Shown here: positions 25,645 through 36,918 of the stretch, piece after piece
Numbering within the stretch: the first letter of the stretch is position 1
Layout: every line of letters begins with the position of its first letter
Assembly: GCA_950295325.1 (NCBI GenBank)
Contig: OX485807.1
Coordinates: forward strand, 44,236,440-44,300,439
Direction: 5' to 3'
Origin: Polytrichum commune
Taxonomy: Eukaryota > Streptophyta > Polytrichopsida > Polytrichales > Polytrichaceae
Length of the DNA: 64,000 bases
Translations under genes and position numbers: made by a program
The notes under the pieces: generated by a model
What the model saw: the letters and a program-made list of their open reading frames with translations, nothing else
Told to the model about the DNA's origin: nothing
Databases searched by the model: none

Positions 25645-26480
25645 GACCAAAACATCCAAAGTTGGACCCTAAACCCTTATAACATCCACAACATGAAATA
25701 CGTATTGACAAAATACAAAACCAATTAGTATATCATGTTTAAACGTCCCAAATAACATATTAACATGATCAAGATTGTATTTACTATAACCTTCCTATTA
25801 GACTCTTCTTCATATTATGCAAACAATATCTGTTATATCTTTCTCCATTATCCAATACATGTGGAGGGAACAATGAATAAGAACATGATTGCGTGAATGG
25901 CTTCATTTGATGTTGTGCTTCTCTTATTTACTTTTGCATCACATTCCATATATTAAATACATCATGAACCATGGTTTATTGGCGACTATGTGATTTCCTA
26001 AAGTGAGCAAAACATCCAAAGTTGAACCCCTTACCCCTAATAACATCCACAACATTTCATGTTATTTGAATAAACACAAGACCATTCACTATATCACGTT
26101 TAAACGTCCGTAATAACAAATAAACATAATCAAGATCGTCTTTTCTATTACCTTCCAGTAAAAACCTATTCTCACCAGTAAGTCAATGTTATATGTTAAT
26201 ATTGGATAGATTAATATGTTATAAACCTAACTCCTAAACCCTAAATACAAAAATTCGTAGTTGTTCACTGCTACCTCCACATACAAACAACATGAACTTT
26301 ATCCTGCGCCATTATGTAATATACGTGGAGGGAACATTCAATAACAACATGATTGCGTCAAAGGGCTTCATTTGATGTTGTGGTTCTCCGATTTACTTTT
26401 ATATCACATTCGAAGTACATATATCACGATCCATGGTTTATTGGCGACTATGTGATTCATTCAAGTGAGTATGTAAGGGA
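25645..26480. repeat. Diverged direct duplication, two copies
   Basis: A block starting aaaacatccaaagttg at about 25650 recurs at about 26009. It includes ataacatccacaacat, tatcatgtttaaacgtcc and a later gtggagggaaca ... ttggcgactatgtgatt stretch. Later landmarks are spaced up to about 460 bp because of insertions. No coding sense is visible. Confidence 0.75.
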
Positions 26481-26905
26481 TTTACTAAAAACTTGAGCAT
26501 GTTAGCATTTCGACATAAGGATCATGCAATTCCAAACCCTGAGAAAATGCTCTTGGGGAAGGTATACATTTAGCAAACACATTCAAATATCCTAAATTTC
26601 CGAATTTCATGTTGGGGGACGGGGGTTATATTTTTTATTCATTGCATATTGTGTGAGTTCTTGGCATCATTGGTAAAGTCTAAATGTCAACGATTACATC
26701 GTTAAATGTCACGCAATTGTATTATTTTTCTAACTTGCTCAAACAAAAGAGAAACCAATGATTTCAACTTGTTTGGGAAATTTAGGTTATGGTGTCATGT
26801 GAGTAGGGGTTAAGTCTTAGTTTTAGCATAACGTTGCGTTGTAAAAATGCATTAGTTGTATAAATGGTTTCATTTTGTAGAATACCGCATTTGATGTGCA
26901 CCTTA

Positions 26906-27436
26906 TGGGGCATTCCCACTTGACATTAGTTAGAAGTAGTATTAGTCTAAATGCGGTTTTAGTTATCTAGGTTTCACACATATGGCTCTTTTTAGTGCCG
27001 AGCCTAGGTGGCAAATGATGTGGCATGGCTTAAAAGTGGAGGTTTTAAGCCTCAACCACCGACGCTCCCATCGGTACCTAAACATTAGGCAAGAATATAG
27101 GAATTTTAAAAGTGTCGCCTCCCACCCTTGTGATTGGTTGCTTTTTAGTCTTAGCTATGAGGGCACGAGGAGCTTCATTAACAAAAACCGATGGTAAGAT
27201 AGGTGAGTAGTAAGGCATTTGGGGATGGGACAAAAACTACCCAACATTCATTGCTTGGTAGATAAAACCATGAACATGTGTGAAAGCTACTTAACTAAAA
27301 CCTACTTGAAAATCTCCGGAGCAAGTTCTTGTAGGTGCATTGGGATAGTTGGATGCCTCCGCTATAACCGAGGGAGCTTTACCCGGTCTTTATAAAATAG
27401 TGAGGGTCTTAACTAAAGTCAAGTGGGAATGCCCCA
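26906..27436. mobile_element. 531-bp MITE with TTA target duplication (PIF/Harbinger-like)
   Basis: Left end TGGGGCATTCCCACTTGAC and right end GTCAAGTGGGAATGCCCCA are perfect inverses. The arms continue with one or two mismatches (attagtta / taactaaa). TTA lies directly outside both ends (26903-26905 and 27437-27439), the 3-bp duplication expected of PIF/Harbinger elements. A short reading frame inside has no recognisable motif. Confidence 0.85.
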
Positions 27437-28010
27437 TTAGGGTACTCCAAAGTGTCTTGAAAATACTAATGCCCGCTAAGGGTTTACAGTTTGGCTTTAG
27501 GATTTAGGGTTCCCCGTAATCCTAATTCCGTTGGTGCCCTAATCCCGTTGGCACCCTATTCGTGCGGTTGGGGGCCAATTCCCGAGGCATACAAAACCCC
27601 AGCCGTCACAACTTTTCGCTCTTTCTCTCTCTCTCCGCGCCAAGCATTCGCTCCGCGCCTCTTGTGGAAGCGCCGCCTCTCCTGAAGCGCCGCTTTCACG
27701 AAGCGCCGTGGCGATTCAGGGTGGCGATTTTCTTCTCTTCCCTCCCTTCTTGTTGCTTTGGCGCCTACTGATTCTTCTCCTTCCCTCCCTTCTCTTGCTG
27801 TAGAAGTTAGGAAGTGTTTGCAATAGAACAGAAACCTAAGGAGAGAGTTTTAGAGTGCGTGAGAGTTAGTAGAGTGATTGTTGTAGAGTGAAGTAAGTAG
27901 AAGATTGTTGAAGGGTTTTCCAACATTCTAAGCTTGCGGGTTTTGGAGGCTGTATTGTAGTTGGAGAGTTTGTGAGATTTAGGAGTTCTATAAGATAATC
28001 AGGAGGTGTT
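27437..28010. other. GC-richer, pyrimidine-rich leader-like segment
   Basis: Contains ctctttctctctctctccgcgcc and repeated gcgccg blocks, then a purine-rich stretch leading into the 99-bp repeats. It resembles a 5' UTR or the R-U5 part of a retroelement, but no gene follows within a reasonable distance. Confidence 0.3.
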
Positions 28011-28410
28011 TGAGAGATACAAAAGTCATTTGAGAGAGTCAGTCATTGTTTTGAGAGATTCACTTGTTCTTAGGGATTCAGAGGTTGTTTGAAACACTCA
28101 ATTGTTGTTTGAGAGATACAAAAGTCATTTGAGAGAGTCAGTCATTGTTTTGAGAGATTCACTTGTTCTTAGGGATTCAAAGGTTGTTTGAAACACTCAA
28201 TTGTTGTTTGAGAGATACAAAAGTCATTTGAGAGAGTCAGTCATTGTTTTGAGAGATTCACTTGTTCTTAGGGATTCAGAGGTTGTTTGAAACACTCAAT
28301 TGTTGTTTGAGAGATACAAAAGTCATTTGAGAGAGTCAGTCATTGTTTTGAGAGATTCACTTGTTCTTAGGGATTCAGAGGTTGTTTGAAGTATTGAATT
28401 GTTGTTTGAG
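28011..28410. repeat. 99-bp tandem repeat, 4 copies
   Basis: Starts of tgagagatac lie at 28011, 28110, 28209 and 28308, exactly 99 bp apart. The units are nearly identical; the fourth diverges at its 3' end (gaagtattgaattg). Each unit contains several gttTGAGAGA-type sub-motifs, so the 99-bp repeat itself grew from a shorter motif. 99 is a multiple of three, but no long open frame uses it. Confidence 0.95.
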
Positions 28411-28675
28411 AGATTCAAAAGAGATCTAGGAGTTGTATGAGAGATTGTGGATTTGTGTGAGAGGTTACATTCAACTGTTTCTGTGTTATTGGAAGAAGAA
28501 CACCTGTTCTAAAGCAACTGTTTACAACAACTGCTACATACAACAAAGGTATTTTCTTTTATTATATGCAATAAGTGTTTGTCAATTGAAGGTATTGTAG
28601 CATACACAACGCATAAGCATTGTATATGCTACGTGCCAACTTTTAAAAATTACATTAAAATAGGAAAGTTTGGGG

Positions 28676-28795
28676 AGACGACCCAAACACGGCCACAGGT
28701 TTGGGTCGGTCGACCCAAACACAGCCTCTTGTTTGGGTCGACCGACCCAAACACAAAACAAAGCATCATGTTTGGGCCGAACGACCCAAACAACG
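28676..28795. repeat. Second cluster of GGGTCGACCGACCC palindromes
   Basis: Four occurrences of the same core as the 23.7-24.8 kb array lie here, two of them full palindromes and two half or mutated (gacgacccaaac; tttgggccgaacgacccaaac). Linkers are short and unlike those of the main array. Confidence 0.9.
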
Positions 28796-28799
28796 TCTT

Positions 28800-29877
28800 C
28801 TAATTATAAACTCATAAAGAAATCCATGATTTTTGCATCAATATAAAATTCATATCAAAAAATAGGTAGAAAATCAAAATAAAATTACAATGTAAAAAAG
28901 AAAATAACAAATACGAGACTTCAATGTTTTTGAATGTAAAATCTAATTCAAAATTCACATCCGCTTGCATGGCAATGCATATGTTGCATCTGATGCGCTC
29001 TGATCTGCCAAGGCGATATAACCACTAAGCATAGGTTCTTTGTTGGCTCTGTCTGTAGGACAGAGACTATGCATCAACTTCCTTGTTTCAAGAGCAAATT
29101 TCCTAACCACTTTGCGTTCACACTTGGACGTTACTTGTTCTTGTTATTTTTGGTCCACTTTATTTAATGTGGTCTCTCTCTCTCTCTCTCTCTCTCTAAT
29201 TGCTCCCTAAAATGCATTGAAAGAGGTCTAGTTAATTATAGTTATTTCGGTAGTTCTTGATTATTCATTTACAAAAATTTGAGTGATAAATGAGTAGCTT
29301 CAATCCTTGACCCACATTTGAGAAGAAGGTGCTCAAAATCCAAGAAAGGTTTGGTATAGTGAATAACCATGGATTGGCATGAGCAAAGTGGACAACCACA
29401 ATTATAGTCTTTCATAGTAAAGAACAGAGCCTCACGGTTCTACTGTTTTCTTGTTTTCCCAGTGTGCATCGCGAAACGACCACCAGTGCGACTACCAACC
29501 TCCTCTGCACAACGACACAATTCCAGTCTTCCCTACAAGCCATACAATTTCTTGCGCTAGCAGCTTCATGTGCACCCAAGCATTCACAATTTGCACAAAT
29601 GTTCTATACTTTGGGTTTGGTGTACACGGTTGGAGTGTCGCTTCATGACTACTCTATTCTACATTCATGTAGGGATCAGGTGCCCAATGCATTATGTGGA
29701 GTCAACCTCTCCAACAGACACAAAACCTGCAATGAATTGTAGCTTCCAATGCAGAGAGGTAGCTAGTTCACAACGATTGCCAAACCGTGCTTCTGTGCAT
29801 GTCTGCAATTGGCATGCATATATTTTGGAAAATTCCTCCAACTGCCTATTTTCAACTACAACGTTCGTGCTTGGTGA
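28800..29877. other. No gene recognised; CT microsatellite
   Basis: AT-rich sequence with a (CT)n run at about 29172-29197. Short plus-strand frames at 29451-29980 have no recognisable motif. Confidence 0.4.
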
Positions 29878-30309
29878 TCATGTTGCCCATTGCACAAACA
29901 TAATGCACAAGCTTGGCGCCCTTTTGTTGTTTCTCAAGCCTCCTCCTCCTTCTCCACCTAATGTTGTGTGGACCATGTGACAAAGGTGTTGCTGGGCGCG
30001 GGGGGGGGGGGGGGGGGATACATAGTCGTCAAGGTATTTGGAGCCTGCATTATCTTCCGGAAACATGAGCTCGGTGTATTTTTTATGCAACTTGGTGATC
30101 TTCACCATTTGCTGCCCATCCTCGCATAATTCCATCAACAAGCTCCGACCAATGCCGTCTTTTGTGCTCTTCAGAGGTGGCGTGTTGCCAACAATTCTTT
30201 TTGCCACCGGTTTTAGTCCATTGCCAGGATGTAGCACCCAACACTGCGCTCCGGCTCGGACAAGTTCCTGCGACCAACATTGCCATGCATGTTGTTTTCC
30301 ACACTTCAA
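29878..30309 (-). CDS. Possible coding fragment, unknown
   Basis: A 143-codon frame whose first 100 residues read like real protein (KITKLHKKYTELMFPEDN and GRSLLMELCEDGQQM), ending in a proline run encoded by a poly-G/CCT tract at about 30000-30020. No domain recognised, no splice partners seen. It could be the end of a transposase or a chance frame in GC-richer DNA. Confidence 0.2.
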   Translation of the reverse strand: MKCGKQHAWQCWSQELVRAGAQCWVLHPGNGLKPVAKRIVGNTPPLKSTKDGIGRSLLMELCEDGQQMVKITKLHKKYTELMFPEDNAGSKYLDDYVSPPPPPRAQQHLCHMVHTTLGGEGGGGLRNNKRAPSLCIMFVQWAT

Positions 30310-30604
30310 CTACTACTTTGCATGCCCTTCCACTCCCATGCATGATAAATGAATAATAAACATCAATAAATGTGAGGGCTCATGGTTGGAACACTTGCCA
30401 AAGACCTATACTGTGGTTGAACTATAAGAGGCCGCTTGACACGCCTTGTGCCTCGTCCTAATCCCCAACCCCCGCCTCTGCTTCTAGCCCCCTTAGCATT
30501 GGTCACAACATTCCCCCCCCCTCCTGTACATGGCGTCAGTTGCATCGAGCTTCTCATGTGCTAAATTTAGATTCAAATTCCCATGGCCTGCCACTTGTGC
30601 TAGT

Positions 30605-31882
30605 AGGAAGACGAGTCACTTTGACATACGACAACGACACAAAAACTTTTGTATCGGAGTTTTGAGCTTCGTGCAATGTTATTTACATATGTGGGAGTTG
30701 TGTCACTTTATTGTCATACATAAGGTCCGTGAAGGAATATTCTATTTCTAAAAGTTTTATAGATCTTCTAGCTAGATGTAGGTGTAGATCTAGGGAGACT
30801 AGTAGACAATAGATAGTAAATAATAAATATTTAACAATAGACAGTAAACAACAAATTATAAATAATGAATAATAAATGGAAAAACAGTATATGGTAAATG
30901 GTAAATGGTAAATATTAAATAATATACCTAAATAATAAGTAGTAAAGAGTAAAATATTACATAATTAATTTAAATATTAAATATTAAATGGTGAAAATTA
31001 GATAGTAAATTGTAAATAGGATAGAAAAAAAGAAAAATATATATACTAAATAATATATACTAAATGGTTAATAGTAGACAATAAATTATAAAATAATTTA
31101 CAAGAAATAATATACTGTAAATAGTAGGTAATAGAGAATAATTAGTGGTCTTAGTCTAGAAAGGTTTGAAGCACTCCTTATATATCATGTGTGATGCGGT
31201 GATTTAATGACTAAGGCACATGTGTGGAAGCCATAAGGTGCAAGGTTCAAATCCCTTGGCCGCTGCCCTTGGCCTAGCCATGTAGGTGAGTGGTAGGTAA
31301 CCTATCTTTGTAGGTGGGATGGTAGGTTTATGGTCACCTACCTAGGAGGTTTAGAAGCTGCGGACCTACCAACCATATATAATTTTTACTAAGATTTATA
31401 TAAATATTAAATTAAATTAGATTACCTCTAAAATTTACCAATCATTAGAAATTGCCACCGCGGTAAAAAAATTACATGCTAAAACCATGACATGATTCTG
31501 ACATCCCGTTTGTGTTAGATAATAAGACTAGTTTAGGATGACAACATGTCCACAGTGGCTACAAACTCCATGACATGTGTGCTAGTTGGAGAAAAATGTT
31601 AGTTTACTGTCCTTCTGGTGTGGGAAAGGACCATGTTTGCTAATAGTGTTTTCCATACAAAAAATAATTAAACTAATACTTTTTAGCAACCATAACAAAT
31701 GTCGGAGAAGTTGCAGCCACTATGGAAAATGTGTCATCCTAGACCAGTCCTATTATTGAGTAAACGGGATATCATAATCATGTCGTGGTTTTAGCATGTG
31801 TAATTTTTTACTGCAACAATAATTTATGATTATGAGTAACTTTTTGCAAATTTTTAGGGATAATTTAATATAATTATGTGAT

Positions 31883-31933
<51 letters not shown>

Positions 31934-32898
31934 GTGATATGTTTAGTTGGTAGGTCCGCTCCTACTTCATCTTCGGCATTTGACGGCCTACCCCCAGCAG
32001 GTGGACCGCCTGCAAGGCTAGGCTAAGGGTAAGGACCAAGGGAATCAAACCTTGCAACTCATGGCTTCCACTTAGAGGCCTTAACTGCTAAGTCATTCCA
32101 CTACACATGACATATAAGGAGTGCTCCAAAATTTTCTATATGAAGGCCACTATTTATTGTTTATCATATACTATGTGCTCTATTGTCTATTATCTACTGT
32201 TTATTATTTTTTCTTTATTGCCTAATATTTATTATTTACTGTATATTGTCTACTATTTACTATCGATTATTTATTATTTACTTTCTACTATTAGTGTTTA
32301 CTGTCTACTATCTATTATTTATTGTTTAGTGCCTAATATTTATTATTTGTTGTCTATTTATTATTATTTATTTAAGACTATTTTATATTTACTATCTATT
32401 ATCCATTATTTATTGTCTACTATTTATTGTTTATTGTCCACTGTCTATTATTTATTGTTTAGTGCCTAACATTTATTATTTATTGTATACTATTTTCTAT
32501 TTACTTTCTATTATCTAAATATTTAATATTTAATATTTTAGTGTTTTTATGTTGGATGAATGGGAAGACACACTTGTATGTGGTAATTGCCTCTCTCCCA
32601 CCTTAGTAGTTAATGAGGAAGGTGAGTGACATCTAAATATAGATCTAGAAGATCTAGAAGATCTAGATGTAGAAGATATGGAAGATCTAGATCTAGAAGA
32701 TATGGAAGATCTAGATCTAGAAGATCTAGAAAATCTAGAAAATTAGTTAAAGATAGAACATTCCTTCACGTACGGAGCTTTTCCATGGCAATGAAGTGAC
32801 ACAACTCCCACACATATAAGAAAAATTACACGGAGCTCAAAACTCCGACACAAAAGTTTTTAATGTCGTGACCGTATTTCAAAGTGACCCTCCTTCCT
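30605..32898. mobile_element. 2.3-kb foldback element with tRNA-like sequence in both arms
   Basis: The sequence from about 30605 (aggaagacgagtcactttga) rightwards is repeated in inverse from about 32898 (aggaaggagggtcactttga on the minus strand) leftwards, with indels and substitutions. In order, both arms carry ttttgtrtcggagttttgagc, gtgggagttgtgtcact, runs of gatctagaa, a low-complexity wattwattattta-type block, a tRNA-like segment and a segment with catgacatgattctgacatcccg. The axis is near 31.64-31.76 kb. A (TA)n(TG)n microsatellite sits at 31882-31930. No coding region is seen. Confidence 0.8.
31882..31930. repeat. (TA)n(TG)n microsatellite
   Basis: Alternating purine-pyrimidine run, about 9 TA units followed by about 12 GT units, inside the foldback near its axis. 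Confidence 0.9.
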
Positions 32899-34177
32899 GC
32901 TTTTTGTAGATACGAAACGTGCAAGAGACGCACAATTAGTGCAAGATGATTAGCAAATCCAAATCATGTCCGCTGGCATTTGCCTCATGTTTTTCGAGCT
33001 CATATGAATATCTTATTCATATTCAAAGTGAAGATTCACGTGCTCATATATGAGTGGTCATATAGGTCCCCCAATTATGTTGACTATTTCCGAGGATACT
33101 TAGCATATTTTGAGCACATAAACCAATCTCTTTAAATACATGTCATTTTGGTGTTCGTTTTAAGATCCATGCCTAACCACGTACCACTCAAATATGGGTG
33201 TCCGGATTATTTTTTTATTTTTTATTTTGGCACGTCTACCTTAGAGGATCCTAATGTACTCTAGTAACGAGTGATTCTTACAAACCCACCACCATGACCA
33301 CTAGAGTACTACATGGTTCTTTCGAGCACACCTAGCATACACACATGCACATGCTACAACAAACCACCCGACATCATCACTGCACAATGGGTTCTAAACT
33401 ATTCATGCAACAATGTGAGATGCACATGCAAATATGGTGAGATTATCCCTTAAACGACTCAAGTGCTCACGGCTTTGATCCCAAGACTTCATGAATAATT
33501 GTAATGTGTGCATTGAACTTTGTTTTGGTTCCCAATAAGGGTTTCTTAACACGACTGACTTAATGCCCATGAACACCACTTTCTAAAATCTCAGGCCCTT
33601 GCCACACCACCGGCAACTTCCATGAACCGGTGGCCCTGATTGGCCGAGCAACCTTGCCGCTTACCACACAAGCGGCATTATGAGGGGAGGTGTGATGACG
33701 TGTTCAAGAATTTAGGCCATTGGAACTACCAGGGGATTCCCACCGGAAACCCATGGAATCCGGTGGTGGTCACCCCCTGGCCCACTGAGACCGTCCTCTC
33801 CTGCTCTCTCCCGCCGAATCTCTGTGCGTAGTCGTCGTCAATGATGAGGAACTTCCTGCTGCTCGTGTGGTGACTCTAGCGAGATTGGGGTGAAATGGCT
33901 ATAGCGAGCCTACAGGTTTTCCTAGCCTGCACGGCGAAATTGCCTGCTGGCCGTCTGGTAAGGGCCTCATATGCATAATGTACATCAAAGGAGTCCCCAC
34001 AGGCCCAACAACTCTAATAACACCAACACTGGAATTGGTATATATAAAAGTTAAATTTACTTTCAGTCAAGGCTGCTTACAATGTAATCATAGAGGTTGA
34101 TATAATTGTGGTGATAAGATATATGCACCGATATAGAAATTTGGTCAGAGCCATTCAAAATGAACACATAAATATGA
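32899..34177. other. No gene recognised
   Basis: AT-rich flank of the foldback, then a GC-richer island at 33600-33840 with short hairpins (ccaccgg ... ccggtgg repeated twice). Nothing codes convincingly. Confidence 0.35.
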
Positions 34178-34597
34178 CTCACTAATAAACAAGATCAAAT
34201 CCAAAGGATAGAACATGCACTAGGCATAGGCCCCCACATTGTGATAACAACAAGCAAAGATGGTACCATACACAACCATAGCATTACTAGATCATAAAGA
34301 CTTATGCATCCCCCCTCCACAAACTACACGGTACAATTCATCGAATTCACATACTGCCACGATAGATTCCCAGAACAAGCCAAAACACACAAACACACCA
34401 AATATGATCCACTAATCCACATTATACAAAATAATGGATGGAAAATCAACCCCCTCATCACAATCATTGTTGGAGTAAGAGGGGCCATTCATGAACACTC
34501 TATCGAACAACTCAACAAACTTAAACTCCCAAAGTCTAGCATTAAAACACTCATGAAAAATTTACACCAAAATGCCATCATACTGCATCATGGGTAA
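34178..34597 (+). pseudogene. Reverse-transcriptase-element C-terminal fragment
   Basis: The frame reads IEHALGIGPHIVITTSKDG, then after an in-frame TAA (34295-34297) NYTVQFIEFTYCHDRFPEQ, KYDPLIHIIQNNGW and INPLITIIVGVRGAIHEHS, ending in IKTLMKNLHQNAI. This succession resembles the region behind the RT domain of some non-LTR elements in green lineages. The match rests on general memory of such proteins, so the assignment to a LINE-type element is moderate. The stop and lack of upstream RT motifs show a dead remnant. Confidence 0.45.
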
Positions 34598-35544
34598 CAT
34601 GATCAGTATCGGGTTAACGGGCTCACATTCATGCTGGTACATGGTACGGGCTTTATTTTTTCTTTTCTTTCTGCATCCCCCTATCCCACGTTGAAAAACC
34701 CATGAAGGAAATACACCACATTGCAATTAAATAGCCCACCAACCACATCCTCAACAAAGCCTAAACTCAACGACAAACAAGAACACATACTTCCCCCTTC
34801 CTAATCCCCTCTCGACTCCCTAATATGGGCCGCACTAATCAACAATTAAGGGGCCAGTGAATTTGCACTTGATTTATGAAATGAAAACTATATTTCAACT
34901 CAAATGACCTATTACAAAAAGAAAGGGAGATTACGTTTATGGTAGGCACACCTATTTCTGTTACATGTAAGCAATTTTGCATAAGTGTAGTACAAGTGTG
35001 ATACTAAAGTAATTTTTCACATGTATGAAAATTGATATCACAACGTTCAACAAAAAACCTCACAATATATTTCCAAGTTTTGAAATTACTGTAAATTTTC
35101 AAAGGCAAGATTCTCCCCCAACCCATATTCACAGCATAGGTCGACTTATTTCCGATAGCTGGGAGACGAATACTTGAGTACAATTGGTGTCCTTTTGATT
35201 TGCTGCTTTCATCACGCCGAATGTGAATGCTACATGTCTGATTCTTCACGGCCTTTTCCATCCCATGAGAAAACGACGACTACATGTGTGAAACTTCACG
35301 ACTTTAGGGGACTCTACATATTAAGATAGGGGGAGGGGGTAATTGGAAATGGGTATTTCTGCTATATTTATGACACCAGCAATCAAATATCCGCACAAGC
35401 CCCAACCGGCTTCCTTTATTAATTTCTGCATTATATATGGATAAGTCCAATTGGAAGAATGCGATTGGTGTCACTTTTGGCATCATCGACTAAAAGCAAC
35501 AGGTCAAGTAACCCTAGAAAACATCCCTATGAGTTCTATAGTAA
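34598..35544. other. No gene recognised
   Basis: Short frames only, no repeats of note. Confidence 0.35.
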
Positions 35545-36079
35545 GGGCCAAGTTCCATGTGCCGGTCTTGGTCCGTTTTTTTCAAAATAAATGGGTGGGC
35601 CGGTGAAAAGAGAGTGGTGCCATGTGTCCATCCTTCTCACCCATGGATGGGTGTCCCACATTTTGTGTTGTGCAAGAACGGGTGCCAAAGGACCGGCGGT
35701 CCTAACGGTCACAAGAAGGACATGTGCTGGTTAGAAAGCTCCGGTGACCGGATCGGCCGGTCACCTAGGGTACACCCTTGGATACTAAAGGCCACTTTGT
35801 TCTTCTAGTCCCTTCTTTTGAGGAGTACTCATAGGGAACGTGTATTTTATGATGTTTTTAGAATCTAAATGACCTTCATTGCCGGTGACCTTCATAAAGT
35901 GTCATGTCTTATCACTCACCAAATTTAGTTAGAAAGTAGGAAATCGAAAAAAACCGGCACCCCACATAGAAGTACGGACCCCTCCATAAAATGGGTGACA
36001 TCACCCATTTTTTGGACGATGTCACCCGTTTCTCACCCATTTAAAAAACGGACCGGGACCGGCACATGGAACTTGGCCC
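35545..36079. mobile_element. 535-bp MITE with TAA target duplication (PIF/Harbinger-like)
   Basis: Terminal inverted repeats of about 38 bp start GGGCCAAGTTCCATGTGCCG and differ at only a few positions (ccggtcttggtccg versus ccggtcccggtccg). TAA flanks both ends (35542-35544 and 36080-36082). The GGGCC start plus a 3-bp TAA duplication is the Tourist / PIF-Harbinger pattern. No transposase inside. Confidence 0.9.
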
Positions 36080-36176
36080 TAAATGGCCTTTGGAGCCTTC
36101 AAGGGTCGAAGAGTGTCGTTTATGTTGTATAGTGTTGTGATCGAGTGGCCAAGTTGGGCCCACATTCACACACTAA

Positions 36177-36538
36177 GGGCCGGTTCACACTATGCCCAAG
36201 TCGAGAGGAGAAGCGTCACTTTTCTAGACCAAACTATGTCAAGAGGAGAAGCCTTTGGGTTGAAAAAGTATATTAAAATAATCCATGGCTAAAAATGTTC
36301 GGCCTCTCGACGGAAGTTTGGGTCGAGCATTTTGCTCGACCCAAACTTGGCTCGAGAGGCCGAACTCTTCCCGCCATATTTTCCTAAAAGTGTTGCCACC
36401 TAGGCTCTTTTGGAGGCGACGTCCTTTGGACTTCGGCCTCTAGTGTGAAGGCCGAGAGGACGAACTTTGGACATTTATGCATTTTCATTGGTCGAAACGC
36501 TTCTCCTCTCGAAGTTTGGCCATAGTGTGAACCGGCCC
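36177..36538. mobile_element. 362-bp MITE with TAA target duplication and internal hairpin
   Basis: Ends GGGCCGGTTCACACTATG and its exact inverse, with arms continuing through cgagaggagaagcg. TAA lies at 36174-36176 and 36539-36541. In the middle, AGTTTGGGTCGAG and CTCGACCCAAACT form a hairpin with the loop cattttg, which uses the same TTTGGGTCGA half-site as the 23.7-kb array. Confidence 0.9.
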
Positions 36539-36918
36539 TAACCTAGCTAGGTTACTGTGACAATAAGTTAAGGATTGGACACATCGACACCGTCCACCAC
36601 CCACTATGAACATTATGCGGCGATTTAAAATGTCCGAGCCAAGTCCAAATTATTCAGCTTATCCAATACCGTAACATTATTAAGCATCTACGTGATGGTC
36701 TCTTTCCAAAGAAGAGGTTGCGATTGAAATATTTTGATAATTTATAGTTGCTTATCAAAAAGTACACAACTTGAGTGCTCCCCATAAATGGGGGATTCCC
36801 AGGATCGAAGGAGAATCATGTTCATGTGATACCTAGTTGCATGGAACGTAGTTAGGGAGTTGTGTAATGTTACGACATATCGCACATAAGCCGCGCTACA
36901 ATTTGTTTGGTTGCCTGA

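Noticed and set aside
31195-31275. Functional tRNA gene near the box B-like GGTTCAAATCC
   Set aside because: No complete cloverleaf with a paired acceptor stem; box A is poor; it fits a SINE-like relic in the foldback arm.
32107-32469. 120-codon Tyr/Leu/Ser/Ile-rich frame
   Set aside because: Encoded by tattta/tactat simple sequence inside the foldback arm; low complexity.
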